This document shows, piece by piece, positions 17,653-26,032 of a stretch of DNA of 33,360 nucleotides. How positions within the stretch are numbered: the first letter of the stretch is position 1; each line of letters begins with the position of its first letter. Under the pieces are notes generated by a model. It saw nothing but the letters and a program-made list of their open reading frames with translations. It was not told the origin of the DNA and did no database searches. The position numbers and the translations under genes are program-made. Where the stretch lies: the NCBI GenBank assembly GCA_030656615.1, contig JAUSOY010000032.1, positions 1-33,360 of the forward strand. The letters are read 5' to 3'. Origin of the DNA: Bacteroidales bacterium (GTDB taxonomy: Bacteria; Bacteroidota; Bacteroidia; Bacteroidales; TTA-H9).

Positions 17653-19038
17653 ATGAGCGAAGATATTTTTCAGGGATATAAAGGCCCGGCCTTGGAAATT
17701 TTAAAAAAATTCAACGTCAGAGTGTGGGGACAGGCATCCGTGTCGACTACCCGTGGTGATTTTCAGGGGACTATTTTACCCCGTTCTGAGAATGATGATG
17801 ATATGCACATCGTGATGAAAATCATCACCGGATACAATGTTGGTATCGATGTGGCAAACATCACTGAAATGAAGGAAACAGGCTATAAAAAAGCCAATTA
17901 TAAAATCCCGGAAAAACAATTCCCTGTTACTCCCGGATTGCCAAAGGTTAAACTTTTTGGAACCGGTGGAACCATTGCTTCCCGCCTCGATTACCGCACA
18001 GGAGCTGTAATTCCTGCTTTCACCCCCGGTGAATTATATGGAGCGGTCCCTGAACTTGCCGATATTTGTAATCTTGAGACGGAAAAGCTTTTCGCAGTTT
18101 TCAGTGAAAACATGGGGCCATATCAATATAAAACCCTGGCCATTGCTATTGGTAAAGAAATTGAAAAGGGCGTGGATGGAATTGTAATCGGCCATGGAAC
18201 CGATACGCTTTCACATACCGGTGCTATATTATCATTCATGGTTCAAAACTCGCCAGTGCCTATTATTTTGGTAGGTTCTCAGCGTTCTTCTGACCGCCCC
18301 AGTTCTGATGCAGCCCTGAACCTTCAACACGCCATGTATACCGCTGGCAATAGCGATATTGCAGAAGTAATGGTTTGTATGTTTGGTCCTACCTCCGACG
18401 AATATGGACTTCTGCATCGCGGAACCCGTGTGCGTAAAATGCACTCGTCGTATCGTTCTACCTTTCGTACCATTGGCGATACACCGGTAGCAATGGTTAC
18501 CCGCAAAGGCATCACGCATATCAAAGAAAACTACAATCATCGTCGCAAAGACAAAAATGTCATCATCAAACCTTTCTATGAAGAAAGGGTGAGCATGTTG
18601 TACTATTATCCGGGTATGAGCCCTGATGTATTGGACGCCATGGTTGACCTAGGCTATAAAGGAATTATTATCATTGGAACCGGTTTGGGACACGTAAATA
18701 AAGAATTATACCCCGCCATCGAAAGAGCCACAAAAAAAGGTGTTCATATGTTCATGACTGTACAAACTATTTGGGGCTATGTACATATGTTTGTTTATGA
18801 TACCGGACGCGATATGATGGCCAAAGGCGTCATTCCGGCCGGAAATATGCTTCCCGAAACAGCATTTATCAAACTAAGCTGGGTACTGGGGCAAACCGAA
18901 GATCCGGCAGAGGTAAGACGATTGATGTTAACGCCCATCAACGATGAAATCACTGAACGCGAACCTTATAACGGATATCTTGTATATCAGGGTGGAGTTC
19001 CTGAAGTGGAAGAATTTATCCGGAAGGTGCATAAATAA
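17653..19038 (+). CDS. gatD: Archaeal-type Glu-tRNA(Gln) amidotransferase subunit D
   Basis: GatD is an asparaginase-like amidase that releases ammonia from Gln or Asn for GatE. 461 residues. The N-terminal ~95 residues form the GatD-specific SH3-like domain (VRVWGQASV...GTILPRSENDDD...MKIITGYNVGID), which separates it from plain L-asparaginases. The asparaginase-like core starts with LFGTGGTIAS (nucleophile Thr107), followed by GHGTDT (Thr183, Asp184) and RVRKMHSS (Lys262). These correspond to the Thr/Thr-Asp/Lys catalytic set known for archaeal GatD. Later comes ITEREPYNGYLVYQGGVPE. All catalytic residues are present, so it should be active. It is the last gene of its operon, closed by terminators at 19043-19148. 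Confidence 0.92.
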   Translation: MSEDIFQGYKGPALEILKKFNVRVWGQASVSTTRGDFQGTILPRSENDDDMHIVMKIITGYNVGIDVANITEMKETGYKKANYKIPEKQFPVTPGLPKVKLFGTGGTIASRLDYRTGAVIPAFTPGELYGAVPELADICNLETEKLFAVFSENMGPYQYKTLAIAIGKEIEKGVDGIVIGHGTDTLSHTGAILSFMVQNSPVPIILVGSQRSSDRPSSDAALNLQHAMYTAGNSDIAEVMVCMFGPTSDEYGLLHRGTRVRKMHSSYRSTFRTIGDTPVAMVTRKGITHIKENYNHRRKDKNVIIKPFYEERVSMLYYYPGMSPDVLDAMVDLGYKGIIIIGTGLGHVNKELYPAIERATKKGVHMFMTVQTIWGYVHMFVYDTGRDMMAKGVIPAGNMLPETAFIKLSWVLGQTEDPAEVRRLMLTPINDEITEREPYNGYLVYQGGVPEVEEFIRKVHK

Positions 19039-19042
19039 ATCG

Positions 19043-19078
19043 AACTAAATAACATCCGATACCTTATGTTATTTAGTT
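19043..19078. terminator. AT-rich perfect hairpin after gatD
   Basis: AACTAAATAACAT (19043-19055) and ATGTTATTTAGTT (19066-19078) are perfect 13-bp arms around a 10-base loop, starting just after the gatD stop. There is no T-run, so it may stabilise the 3' end or assist the GC-rich terminator 30 bases further on. Confidence 0.55.
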
Positions 19079-19109
19079 GCCTAGAGTGATTCGAAAAAAA
19101 CGCAAAGCT

Positions 19110-19148
19110 AAACGGCCCGTTCTCTTTTCTGAGAAACGGGCCGTTTTC
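19110..19148. terminator. Intrinsic terminator between convergent gatD and barrel gene
   Basis: AAACGGCCCGTT (19110-19121) pairs with AACGGGCCGTTT (19135-19146), and CTC/GAG extends the stem inside, with one bulged A. A TTTTC tail follows on the plus strand; an A-run (19094-19100) on the other side gives a T-run for minus-strand transcription. It probably works in both directions. Confidence 0.8.
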
Positions 19149-19203
19149 ACATTAAAAAAATTACTGTCAAAACTAAACACCACAGGAATGTGTCAATTAA
19201 AGC

Positions 19204-19872
19204 TTATTTACTAAATTTTAAACGAACACCTGCCTGTATTCCAATTGTTGCATTATGTGTTGATGATCTTCCATCGATATAGCCTGCTACTTCATTATCT
19301 TCAGCATTGGTAAAATCCATATCGCAACGTGCCAGGGTAAAAACATTAAGCATTGGAGTAAGACGATACTCCGCTCCAAGGCTAAGGAAGCCCCCAACAG
19401 TAACATTTTCGTAAGAAGACATGATGTTGTGATCAATCTCTTCACCCTCGGCATCTAAAAGTCGGGCATTACTCAGGAAACTGACCTGAGGTCCGATTTT
19501 TCCAACAAATTGAATGTTTTTCGCCGGATTGGTATTATACGAAAAGTACAGGGGCACTTTCAGGTAATCCAGAGCTGCAGATGTTTCTACATTATCCACT
19601 TCCGCTTTGCGGCCCTGCATCGAAAAGCGTACATCGGCACCAAGTCCCAGATTATCAGTAAAGTTATACGTGGCGCCTAGTCCGAAGGCCGGACGCACAT
19701 ATGCTTTTTGTGAAAAAGCATCCAAATCCGAATCATCGGAATTTAACATCCAGCTAACCTGAGGATTTAGATCGGCCGTAAAGCTGATGCCTTTTTGGGC
19801 AAATCCACCAAAAGTTATCAGGTTAAAAATAAAAAATAACAACATAAATGGTTTTAAAAAATTGGTTTTCAT
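19204..19872 (-). CDS. Outer-membrane beta-barrel protein (PorT/OmpA-barrel-like)
   Basis: 222 residues. Signal peptide 1-26 (ending GGFAQ). The mature ~196 residues match the small outer-membrane barrel family common in Bacteroidota: AFGLGATYNFTDNLGLGADVRFSMQG, YLKVPLYFSYN, FVGKIGPQVSFL, VGGFLSLGAEYRLTPMLNVF and NATIGIQAGVRLKF at the C-terminus. Eight strands are plausible. It begins 45 bases after the stop of the small gene at 19918 and may be the last gene of the efflux operon, although a separate promoter is possible. Role unknown; such proteins are usually structural or sensory. Confidence 0.8.
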   Translation of the reverse strand: MKTNFLKPFMLLFFIFNLITFGGFAQKGISFTADLNPQVSWMLNSDDSDLDAFSQKAYVRPAFGLGATYNFTDNLGLGADVRFSMQGRKAEVDNVETSAALDYLKVPLYFSYNTNPAKNIQFVGKIGPQVSFLSNARLLDAEGEEIDHNIMSSYENVTVGGFLSLGAEYRLTPMLNVFTLARCDMDFTNAEDNEVAGYIDGRSSTHNATIGIQAGVRLKFSK

Positions 19873-19917
19873 AGCTTTAAAAATTAAAAATGAATAAAAA
19901 GGTCAATTATCTGTGGT

Positions 19918-20298
19918 TTACGAATAATTCGATGATTGAATGTTTTTTGAAAAATTGAGACTAATATCTCTGGTGCTTTTAAGCAACATTTCTACCTGAT
20001 ATTGAATCTCATAAAGCGATTCATAAAATCCTCTCCGCTGATTAGGACTGCGGAGCTGACTTTTCATAATTTGCTTCATATGCAAAAGGCGATGCGTACT
20101 TCCATCCAGATATCTCTGGCACAATCCTGATCCCTTATAACTCATCCATAGCGAAATATCGAGCCGAAGAAAAAGGTATTCCTTTAAAAGTTGTTTTTTA
20201 AATTCCTCCGGTATAACAACACTATTAGTAATAAGCAGGCCAAGTTGCGCCAAACGTTGCAGTACAAGATCTTCGGGAAAAATCATTTTTTTTGCCAT
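19918..20298 (-). CDS. Small cytoplasmic protein of unknown function in the efflux operon
   Basis: 126 residues from ATG 20298; a TTG at 20307 would add three residues and is less likely. No signal peptide, no membrane segment. The predicted structure is mostly helical, with a Leu/Arg-rich start (EDLVLQRLAQLGLL), EEFKKQLLKEYLFLRLDISLW in the middle and a basic stretch (QLRSPNQRRGF). It follows tolC by 19 bases, so it is most likely co-transcribed with it. I do not recognise a family. Options are an accessory or regulatory factor of the pump; the sequence gives no direct hint. Confidence 0.6.
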   Translation of the reverse strand: MAKKMIFPEDLVLQRLAQLGLLITNSVVIPEEFKKQLLKEYLFLRLDISLWMSYKGSGLCQRYLDGSTHRLLHMKQIMKSQLRSPNQRRGFYESLYEIQYQVEMLLKSTRDISLNFSKNIQSSNYS

Positions 20299-20317
20299 GG
20301 TGATCAATATTTATCGA

Positions 20318-21703
20318 TTAATCAGAATTAAGGCTTTGATAAACAGCCAGTTCGCTTAGATAGTGATAGCGTGCTTCCGATAAATTATCGGTAGATTGCT
20401 GCCACATAGCCTGAGCATCAAGCAAATCGGAAACCCTGCACGCACCAGCTTCAAAATTTTGTTTCATATCATTAAGATGTTCTGACGTCTGGGCAATGGC
20501 TACTTTTGCGAGCTCAACTTTTTGGTATGCCTCAGTCATCTGATTATATGCATTATGGTGTTGTAAAAGCATTTTTCCGGCATTATCGGCTAAAGCTTGG
20601 CGGGCTTTCTCCTGTTCTATGCTCCTCTGTTTGATTTTATGAGAACCTCCCCACCAATCGCTGATGGGAATGGAAAGGGTTGCAAAAGCAATCCCAATCG
20701 TATTACCATCCTCCATTACATCATAATATGAACCCATAACACCAACGGCAAGGCTCGGCATTAACGCCCCGGTTTCTAGCTTTTTACGTAATCCGGCAAC
20801 TTCAACTGAGGTTTCCAGCATTTTATATTCCGGACGCTGATAAACAGCCGTTTCAGGATCTTCAAAATATGTTTGTGGTTGCAAGAGTATTCCAGCGCTA
20901 TCAGCGGGAACTAAAGCAGCATTGTATTGCATGCCCATCTGCCGGCATAATGCGCGACTGCACATCTCGATACCATTCTCAAGGGTAAGGGCTTTTACAC
21001 TGAGTTCGTTCTGCTTTAGCTGTACCTTTAACATATCTGACCGTTGAACCAATCCATTGCGATAGGCAACATCCACATCCTTGTATAAAGCATTAAGCAG
21101 AGAATTATAACCTTCGATGGTCTTTCTCTTTTCAATAAGTGATGCCAGCCGCCAATAATATTGGTCGGTTGTAAGTAATTCGTCTCTTATTCCGGCAAGC
21201 GCTTTACTCTTATGGATGTTTTCAGCTTTACCTGCCAATCTGACTCCATTACGCACCTGACCACCAGCATAAATGGGTTGAGCTACGGTTATGGATGCCA
21301 TATAGGTATAATCCAATAATTCTAAATCGGTTCCCGGGAAATAAGCAAACTGTTCAGGATTAGCGAGGTTAGCAACATTTCCGTCATAAACCGGTAGGTT
21401 CATAGCCGGAATGGATCCTTTAATAAGGTAATCGGATGATTGCATTGCACTGGCATTGACACTTACTTTCGGGAAAAAATTGGTCAGCAATTCTTTCTTC
21501 AATTGCTTCGATTCTTCCACGTCAAGATTTAATTGCTTTATAACGAGATTATTGTCAAGTGTTCTTTGATGGCATTCATCGAGTGATATAACCTGCGCCA
21601 CTGCCTGATTAAATACAGGCAGCAACGCAAGGGAAAGTATGATAAAAAAGCGCTGACAGGATATTATTGAACGAATCATGATTGAATTTATATTGAGATG
21701 CAT
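20318..21703 (-). CDS. TolC-family outer-membrane efflux protein
   Basis: 461 residues. N-terminal signal peptide ending QAVAQ; an internal ATG at 21679 (MIRSIISCQRFF) would give a shorter signal and is a reasonable alternative start. The mature protein shows the duplicated outer-membrane efflux protein pattern: ISLDECHQRTLDNNLVIKQLNLDVEESKQ near the start, YMASITVAQPIYAGGQVRNGVRLA, then a second half beginning RPEYKMLETSVEVAGLRKKLETGALMPSLAVG and LSIPISDWWGGSHKIKQ, and ending in long helices (EAGACRVSDLLDAQAMWQQSTDNLSEARYHYL). It forms the exit duct for the RND pump upstream, 12 bases away. Confidence 0.92.
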   Translation of the reverse strand: MHLNINSIMIRSIISCQRFFIILSLALLPVFNQAVAQVISLDECHQRTLDNNLVIKQLNLDVEESKQLKKELLTNFFPKVSVNASAMQSSDYLIKGSIPAMNLPVYDGNVANLANPEQFAYFPGTDLELLDYTYMASITVAQPIYAGGQVRNGVRLAGKAENIHKSKALAGIRDELLTTDQYYWRLASLIEKRKTIEGYNSLLNALYKDVDVAYRNGLVQRSDMLKVQLKQNELSVKALTLENGIEMCSRALCRQMGMQYNAALVPADSAGILLQPQTYFEDPETAVYQRPEYKMLETSVEVAGLRKKLETGALMPSLAVGVMGSYYDVMEDGNTIGIAFATLSIPISDWWGGSHKIKQRSIEQEKARQALADNAGKMLLQHHNAYNQMTEAYQKVELAKVAIAQTSEHLNDMKQNFEAGACRVSDLLDAQAMWQQSTDNLSEARYHYLSELAVYQSLNSD

Positions 21704-21715
21704 AATGCGAATTTT

Positions 21716-24700
21716 TTATTGAGGGATTTGAACAGGTTTGGCATTACGGAACACCAGAGCATATACCAATGGCAAAATGATTAATGTTAAAACCATAGCC
21801 ACTAAAAGACCGAAGCAGATAACTGTTCCCAATGGCCCCCAAAGAGGTGAACCACTTAAGATCATTGGAACTACGCCCACTGCCGCTGCTGCTGATGTAA
21901 GGAAGATCGGACGCATTCTGCGTTTACCAGCCGCCAATGCAGCATCGTACATATTCATACTTCCATCTTCGGTTAATTCTTCGATATAATCGACCAGAAT
22001 TATCCCGTTTCTAACAACGATACCCACCAATCCCATGATTCCTATGAATGCCGTCATACTGAACGGATAACCAACCATCCAAAGTCCGCCAGCAGCTCCG
22101 GGGAATGCCAGCAACATCGACAGCATAATAACTGCCGTTTTATTCACTTTCCGGAACTGGAATAAAAGAATGAAGAAGATGATAAAAACACTGGTTATCA
22201 GCGAATATATCATAGGCACGAAGGTTTCCTGAGTGGCTTCAAGTTCTCCACCATAAGAAATTTGAACGCCTTCGGGTAAATTGAGCGCTTCGATCTGAGG
22301 CTGAATGCGGTTAAAAATATCGGTAGCCACGGCATCACGATCCGAATCGGCAGATACCGTTATGGTGCGGACACCATTACGCCTTACGATGGTTCCCTCT
22401 GTATAATCAGGTACTAATTTGGCAACTGAACGAAGCGGAACCGCTTGCATAGTAAGTGGCGGTGTAATATATTGATTGCCAAGATTAGATACTTGCTTAT
22501 CCGTATTATTCAATAAAACTACATTAACAGGATAATCACCTTCCCAAATCGTAGCCAAAGGAATACCATCCGTAGATGCCAACAGCGAGCTTCCGAGAAT
22601 CATCCGCGTAAGGCCAAGTCGTCCGGTTTGCTCCGGCAATCCCTGAATCTGTATACCCGGACGTGGAGTACCCCAATCTGTACGAATCCAAATAAGTCCC
22701 TCCTCTTGATTCATGACTTCGGTAACCATGGCCGCTGCCTCTTTCAGGTTTTTAATCGAATCGGCCGATAAGCGGACTTCAATAGGACTTGCCGTTTTTG
22801 CAAGTTCGAGTTGCTTAAATTTAATATGTGCACCGGCAAAGGCGTTGGTGTATTTTCTACTATATTCATCTAAAATCTCAATACTGGCATCCTCCGAAAT
22901 CGTATTAACGATTAGCTGTCCGTAATTTGTAGCTGGAAGATGAGGTGCATAAGCCGTATGAAAACGGGGAGAACCGGTTCCAATAAAGCTGGTGACATGA
23001 CGTACTCTTGCATCGGCCGAAAGAACCGACTCGAGACTATCAATAACTTTATCGGTTTGATGAACGGATGAGCCATCCGGCAGATATATCTCTACAGCAA
23101 TCTGGTCGCGGTCGAGCATCGGAAAGAGCTGCTGAGGAATGCTGGTGAACAGTAGCAGGCTGCCAATTAAAATAGCTACCGTGAATACCAGTGCAATTTT
23201 TGAATGTGCAAAAGCCCATTCGAGAAGCCGGTCAAAATTTCTTTGGAGAATATTCAGAAAACTATTCGCATTTTCCGCTTTTCCACCAACTCCTTTACGT
23301 ATCAGAAAATAGTTGAGGACGGGAACAATAAGTACTGCAACAAGCATAGAAATTGTCAGTACAACAAAGATTGTGAGCGGGAAGATGCCAATAAAGTCAC
23401 CAGCGATTCCGGTCAGGAAAAACATCATCGGAAAAAAGGCCATATTAATAGCCATCGTGGCTGTAAGTACAGGAATGAACAATTGTGTGGCACTCTTCCA
23501 GGCTGCTTTCCAGGGCGTTTCGCCATGATCGAGTTTCTCTACATGATTATCAATTACCACGATGGAATTATCTACCACCATTCCCAATACAACAATCAAA
23601 GCGGCTAAAGATACTGTATTCAATTCAATTCCAACCAGATATAACACACCAACTCCCATTAGTATCGATACAGGAATCGTTACAGCTGCCACAGCCGCCA
23701 CTCTTAGTGGAAGCAAAATCATGGTAACCAGAATAACTGCAATAATGGCCAGAAGAAACTCCGTCATAAAATGAGATACGGATTTATCGACTACATCAGG
23801 TAAATCAGAAATAACCTCAAGTTTTATATCCCCCGCATTGGCTTCCCTGAATTTGTTGAGAACAACTTTGACTTTATCTCCAAATTCAACAATATTATTT
23901 CCGCTTTGCATTTCAAGGGAAAGAAGTACTGTATTAGCACCGTCGAAACGGATAAATTGGTCGGGTTCTTCATAACGACGCGTGATATCTGCTATATCGC
24001 GCAGTTTGATAATATTTCCATCGGGATCGGCGTACACTATTTGGTTACCAAGATCAACTTCTGAACTAAGACGTGCAGGAACATGCATAGGCAATGAATA
24101 TTCGCCGTTATCGAAAAAACCTGCGTATCCATTCAAACCGTTGGTTTGCAATGTCGCCATAAGAGTCAGAGACTTAACATTATACTGATTGATACGGGCA
24201 GGATCTACGCTAACATAAATCTTTTCTTTCTGTAATCCATAATGCTTGATTTTTGAAACTTCCGGTATCTTACGAATTTCAGCTTCAAGACTTATCAATG
24301 ATTTTTCGAGTTCTTTATGACTTTTTTTTTCAGATGAAAGTGTAATGAGTAATGCAGAAGTATCACCAAAATCGCTATTGGCCATTAAAGCGGCAACACC
24401 GGTAGGAAGAGTCGCTTTCAAATCATTAAGGCCATGCTTCAATGTTGACCAGAACTGGTCGGAGTTTTTTACGCCATCCTCAAGTTCTACATAGACGATT
24501 AGAAGTCCATCACTCGAATGTGAATACGTTTTGGCTTTGTTGATTTCTTTAAATCCAAAGAGAAAATTTTCGACTTTTACTGCCAACTGCTCTTCAACTT
24601 CCTGAGATGTTGCTCCCGGATAAACACCTATCACCAGCCCCTGACGAATGACAAAAGTGGGGAATTCCTGGCGGGGAATATGTAAAAGACCATAGACACC

Positions 24701-24793
24701 AAAAATGACCATGAGTGCCACAATGGCGATGAATATCTGACGATTGAGCATGGCGCCTTCAATCCAGTTTATTTTTCTTTTCTCAGTACTCAT
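21716..24793 (-). CDS. RND-family efflux pump, inner-membrane permease (AcrB type)
   Basis: 1025 residues, the usual length of a hydrophobe/amphiphile efflux RND pump. Topology is as expected: first membrane segment at about 14-32, a large periplasmic loop to about 330, a block of six segments (about 335-500, containing VVLGMVVDNSIVVIDN with the proton-relay Asp in TM4), the second single segment (IALVFTVAILIGSLLLF), the second periplasmic loop, and the last six-segment block with GIMGLVGIVVRNGIILVDYIEE and RMRPIFLTSAAAAVGVVPMI. It uses the proton gradient to expel drugs or other small molecules. Its start overlaps the adaptor stop by four bases. Substrate cannot be read from the sequence. 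Confidence 0.95.
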   Translation of the reverse strand: MSTEKRKINWIEGAMLNRQIFIAIVALMVIFGVYGLLHIPRQEFPTFVIRQGLVIGVYPGATSQEVEEQLAVKVENFLFGFKEINKAKTYSHSSDGLLIVYVELEDGVKNSDQFWSTLKHGLNDLKATLPTGVAALMANSDFGDTSALLITLSSEKKSHKELEKSLISLEAEIRKIPEVSKIKHYGLQKEKIYVSVDPARINQYNVKSLTLMATLQTNGLNGYAGFFDNGEYSLPMHVPARLSSEVDLGNQIVYADPDGNIIKLRDIADITRRYEEPDQFIRFDGANTVLLSLEMQSGNNIVEFGDKVKVVLNKFREANAGDIKLEVISDLPDVVDKSVSHFMTEFLLAIIAVILVTMILLPLRVAAVAAVTIPVSILMGVGVLYLVGIELNTVSLAALIVVLGMVVDNSIVVIDNHVEKLDHGETPWKAAWKSATQLFIPVLTATMAINMAFFPMMFFLTGIAGDFIGIFPLTIFVVLTISMLVAVLIVPVLNYFLIRKGVGGKAENANSFLNILQRNFDRLLEWAFAHSKIALVFTVAILIGSLLLFTSIPQQLFPMLDRDQIAVEIYLPDGSSVHQTDKVIDSLESVLSADARVRHVTSFIGTGSPRFHTAYAPHLPATNYGQLIVNTISEDASIEILDEYSRKYTNAFAGAHIKFKQLELAKTASPIEVRLSADSIKNLKEAAAMVTEVMNQEEGLIWIRTDWGTPRPGIQIQGLPEQTGRLGLTRMILGSSLLASTDGIPLATIWEGDYPVNVVLLNNTDKQVSNLGNQYITPPLTMQAVPLRSVAKLVPDYTEGTIVRRNGVRTITVSADSDRDAVATDIFNRIQPQIEALNLPEGVQISYGGELEATQETFVPMIYSLITSVFIIFFILLFQFRKVNKTAVIMLSMLLAFPGAAGGLWMVGYPFSMTAFIGIMGLVGIVVRNGIILVDYIEELTEDGSMNMYDAALAAGKRRMRPIFLTSAAAAVGVVPMILSGSPLWGPLGTVICFGLLVAMVLTLIILPLVYALVFRNAKPVQIPQ

Positions 24794-25851
24794 AAGGCAA
24801 CATGGCTATTATGGTTAATTTTTTCTTTTCCTGTAACAACCACTTCATCTGTGGATTCGAGACCACTGATAACGCTGATATTGTTCCCCCGAAAAATGCC
24901 TGTAACAATAGTGCGCTGTGCCACGGTCATCGTAGCGCGGTCGAGTATATAAACCATCGTAACTCCATGTTTATCCGTCGTAACGGCTGAGGTAGGAATA
25001 ACCGCTACTTTTTTCGGAGTTGCGGAACGGTGGAGAGAAACATCGCATATCATTCCGGGTTTCAAATCCATGGAGGGATTATTGAGAATGAGTTTCACCT
25101 CATACGTTCTTGAAATACTGTTTGCTACCACACCCACACTGTGCACCTTGGCATCATACAATCGTGAGCCCAGGGCTGCGACTAAAATATGAGCAGATTC
25201 TCCTGTTTTAATGAATGGAATTTCCTGTTCGGGTACAGATATTTTTATAAATACCTTCTCAATTTTTACGAGGGTAAAAGGCGACTGGGGCTGTATGCTT
25301 GACATTCCGGGCTCTGCATTACGACTACCGATGATGCCTGATTCCGGTGCTCTCAGTTCCGTTTTTTCGAGATTGGAGTTAGAAATTTCAAGCATTCCTT
25401 CGGCTTTATCAAGTCCGGTTGTTACTTCCACCCATTTCATCTCGGTAAGACTCCCATTTTCGAATACCGGTTTCAGCCTGTCATAGGCGTCTTTTGCTTG
25501 TTGATATGTAGCACGGGCTGTTTTATTAGCACTTGCAAGATCCGCTTTGTTAAGACTTGCCAGCAACTGACCCGACTTAACACTTTGGCCTTCTTCCACA
25601 TAAACCTGACTTATGGTTCCGGTTACCTGAAAATTTAAAGGGATACTGCGAAGTGGTTCAACCGTTCCACTATATGAAAAAAGACCCGTATCAGGAACTG
25701 AAATCACTGACGCTACTTCAACTTTTATGGCTGAAATACTATTATCTGACGGGTTTTTACCACCTGCCGTATTGCAGGAAGTGAATGAAAACACCGCAAT
25801 GGAGGATATCCCCAGAAAAACAAATAGTTTTGAAAAATGACGCATAAACAT
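24790..25851 (-). CDS. RND efflux periplasmic adaptor (membrane fusion) lipoprotein
   Basis: 353 residues. Lipoprotein signal with FTSC lipobox (Cys26). The adaptor domains follow in order: first half-barrel/lipoyl (GTVEPLRSIPLNFQVTGTISQVYVEEGQSVKSGQLLASL), a helical hairpin (about 105-160), second lipoyl half (NLEKTELRAPESGIIGSRNAEPGMSSI), a beta-barrel (VFIKISVPEQEIPFIKTG) and the membrane-proximal domain (LKPGMICDVSL...VIPTSAV...GLESTDEVVVTGKEKI). It links the pump to TolC. First gene of the minus-strand operon, with a sigma-54 type promoter match 32-47 bases upstream of its start codon. Confidence 0.93.
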   Translation of the reverse strand: MFMRHFSKLFVFLGISSIAVFSFTSCNTAGGKNPSDNSISAIKVEVASVISVPDTGLFSYSGTVEPLRSIPLNFQVTGTISQVYVEEGQSVKSGQLLASLNKADLASANKTARATYQQAKDAYDRLKPVFENGSLTEMKWVEVTTGLDKAEGMLEISNSNLEKTELRAPESGIIGSRNAEPGMSSIQPQSPFTLVKIEKVFIKISVPEQEIPFIKTGESAHILVAALGSRLYDAKVHSVGVVANSISRTYEVKLILNNPSMDLKPGMICDVSLHRSATPKKVAVIPTSAVTTDKHGVTMVYILDRATMTVAQRTIVTGIFRGNNISVISGLESTDEVVVTGKEKINHNSHVAL

Positions 25852-25882
25852 GATAGCAAAAATTTTAATGTACGTCGTCCAA

Positions 25883-25898
25883 GGCCAACGCTATGCCA
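25883..25898 (-). promoter_or_regulatory. Candidate sigma-54 (-24/-12) promoter of the efflux operon
   Basis: Read on the minus strand the sequence is TGGCATAGCGTTGGCC. It keeps the invariant GG-N10-GC and matches TGGCA of the -24 box and TxGC of the -12 box of TGGCAC-N5-TTGCW. Transcription would start near 25872, about 20 bases before the adaptor ATG at 25851. No TAnnTTTG element was found on this strand nearby. The divergent gene encodes a sigma-54 activator. Confidence 0.6.
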
Positions 25899-25960
25899 TT
25901 TATGCGAATCATTAAAAATAATCGCCTAATTCATTCATTCACTGATAAATAAAAATATTT

Positions 25961-26022
25961 ATACATTTTGTATTTTTCTTAAATAAAAGAAATTGTATTT
26001 TTACGGTTCTTATATTTAAGAA
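25961..26022. promoter_or_regulatory. Inverted and direct repeats in the divergent promoter region
   Basis: TTCTTAAAT (25976-25984) and ATTTAAGAA (26014-26022) are perfect 9-bp arms, 29 bases apart. ATACA-TTT-TGTAT lies at 25961-25973. TTGTATTTTT occurs twice in direct orientation (25968-25977 and 25993-26002). They sit about 90-150 bases upstream of the expected efflux transcription start, where an enhancer-binding protein would bind, and next to the activator's own start. Confidence 0.4.
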
Positions 26023-26032
26023 TTTTACCAAA

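Noticed and set aside
23204-23608. 134-residue ORF antisense to the RND pump gene
   Set aside because: It lies wholly within a conserved pump gene in another frame and has the composition of a shadow.
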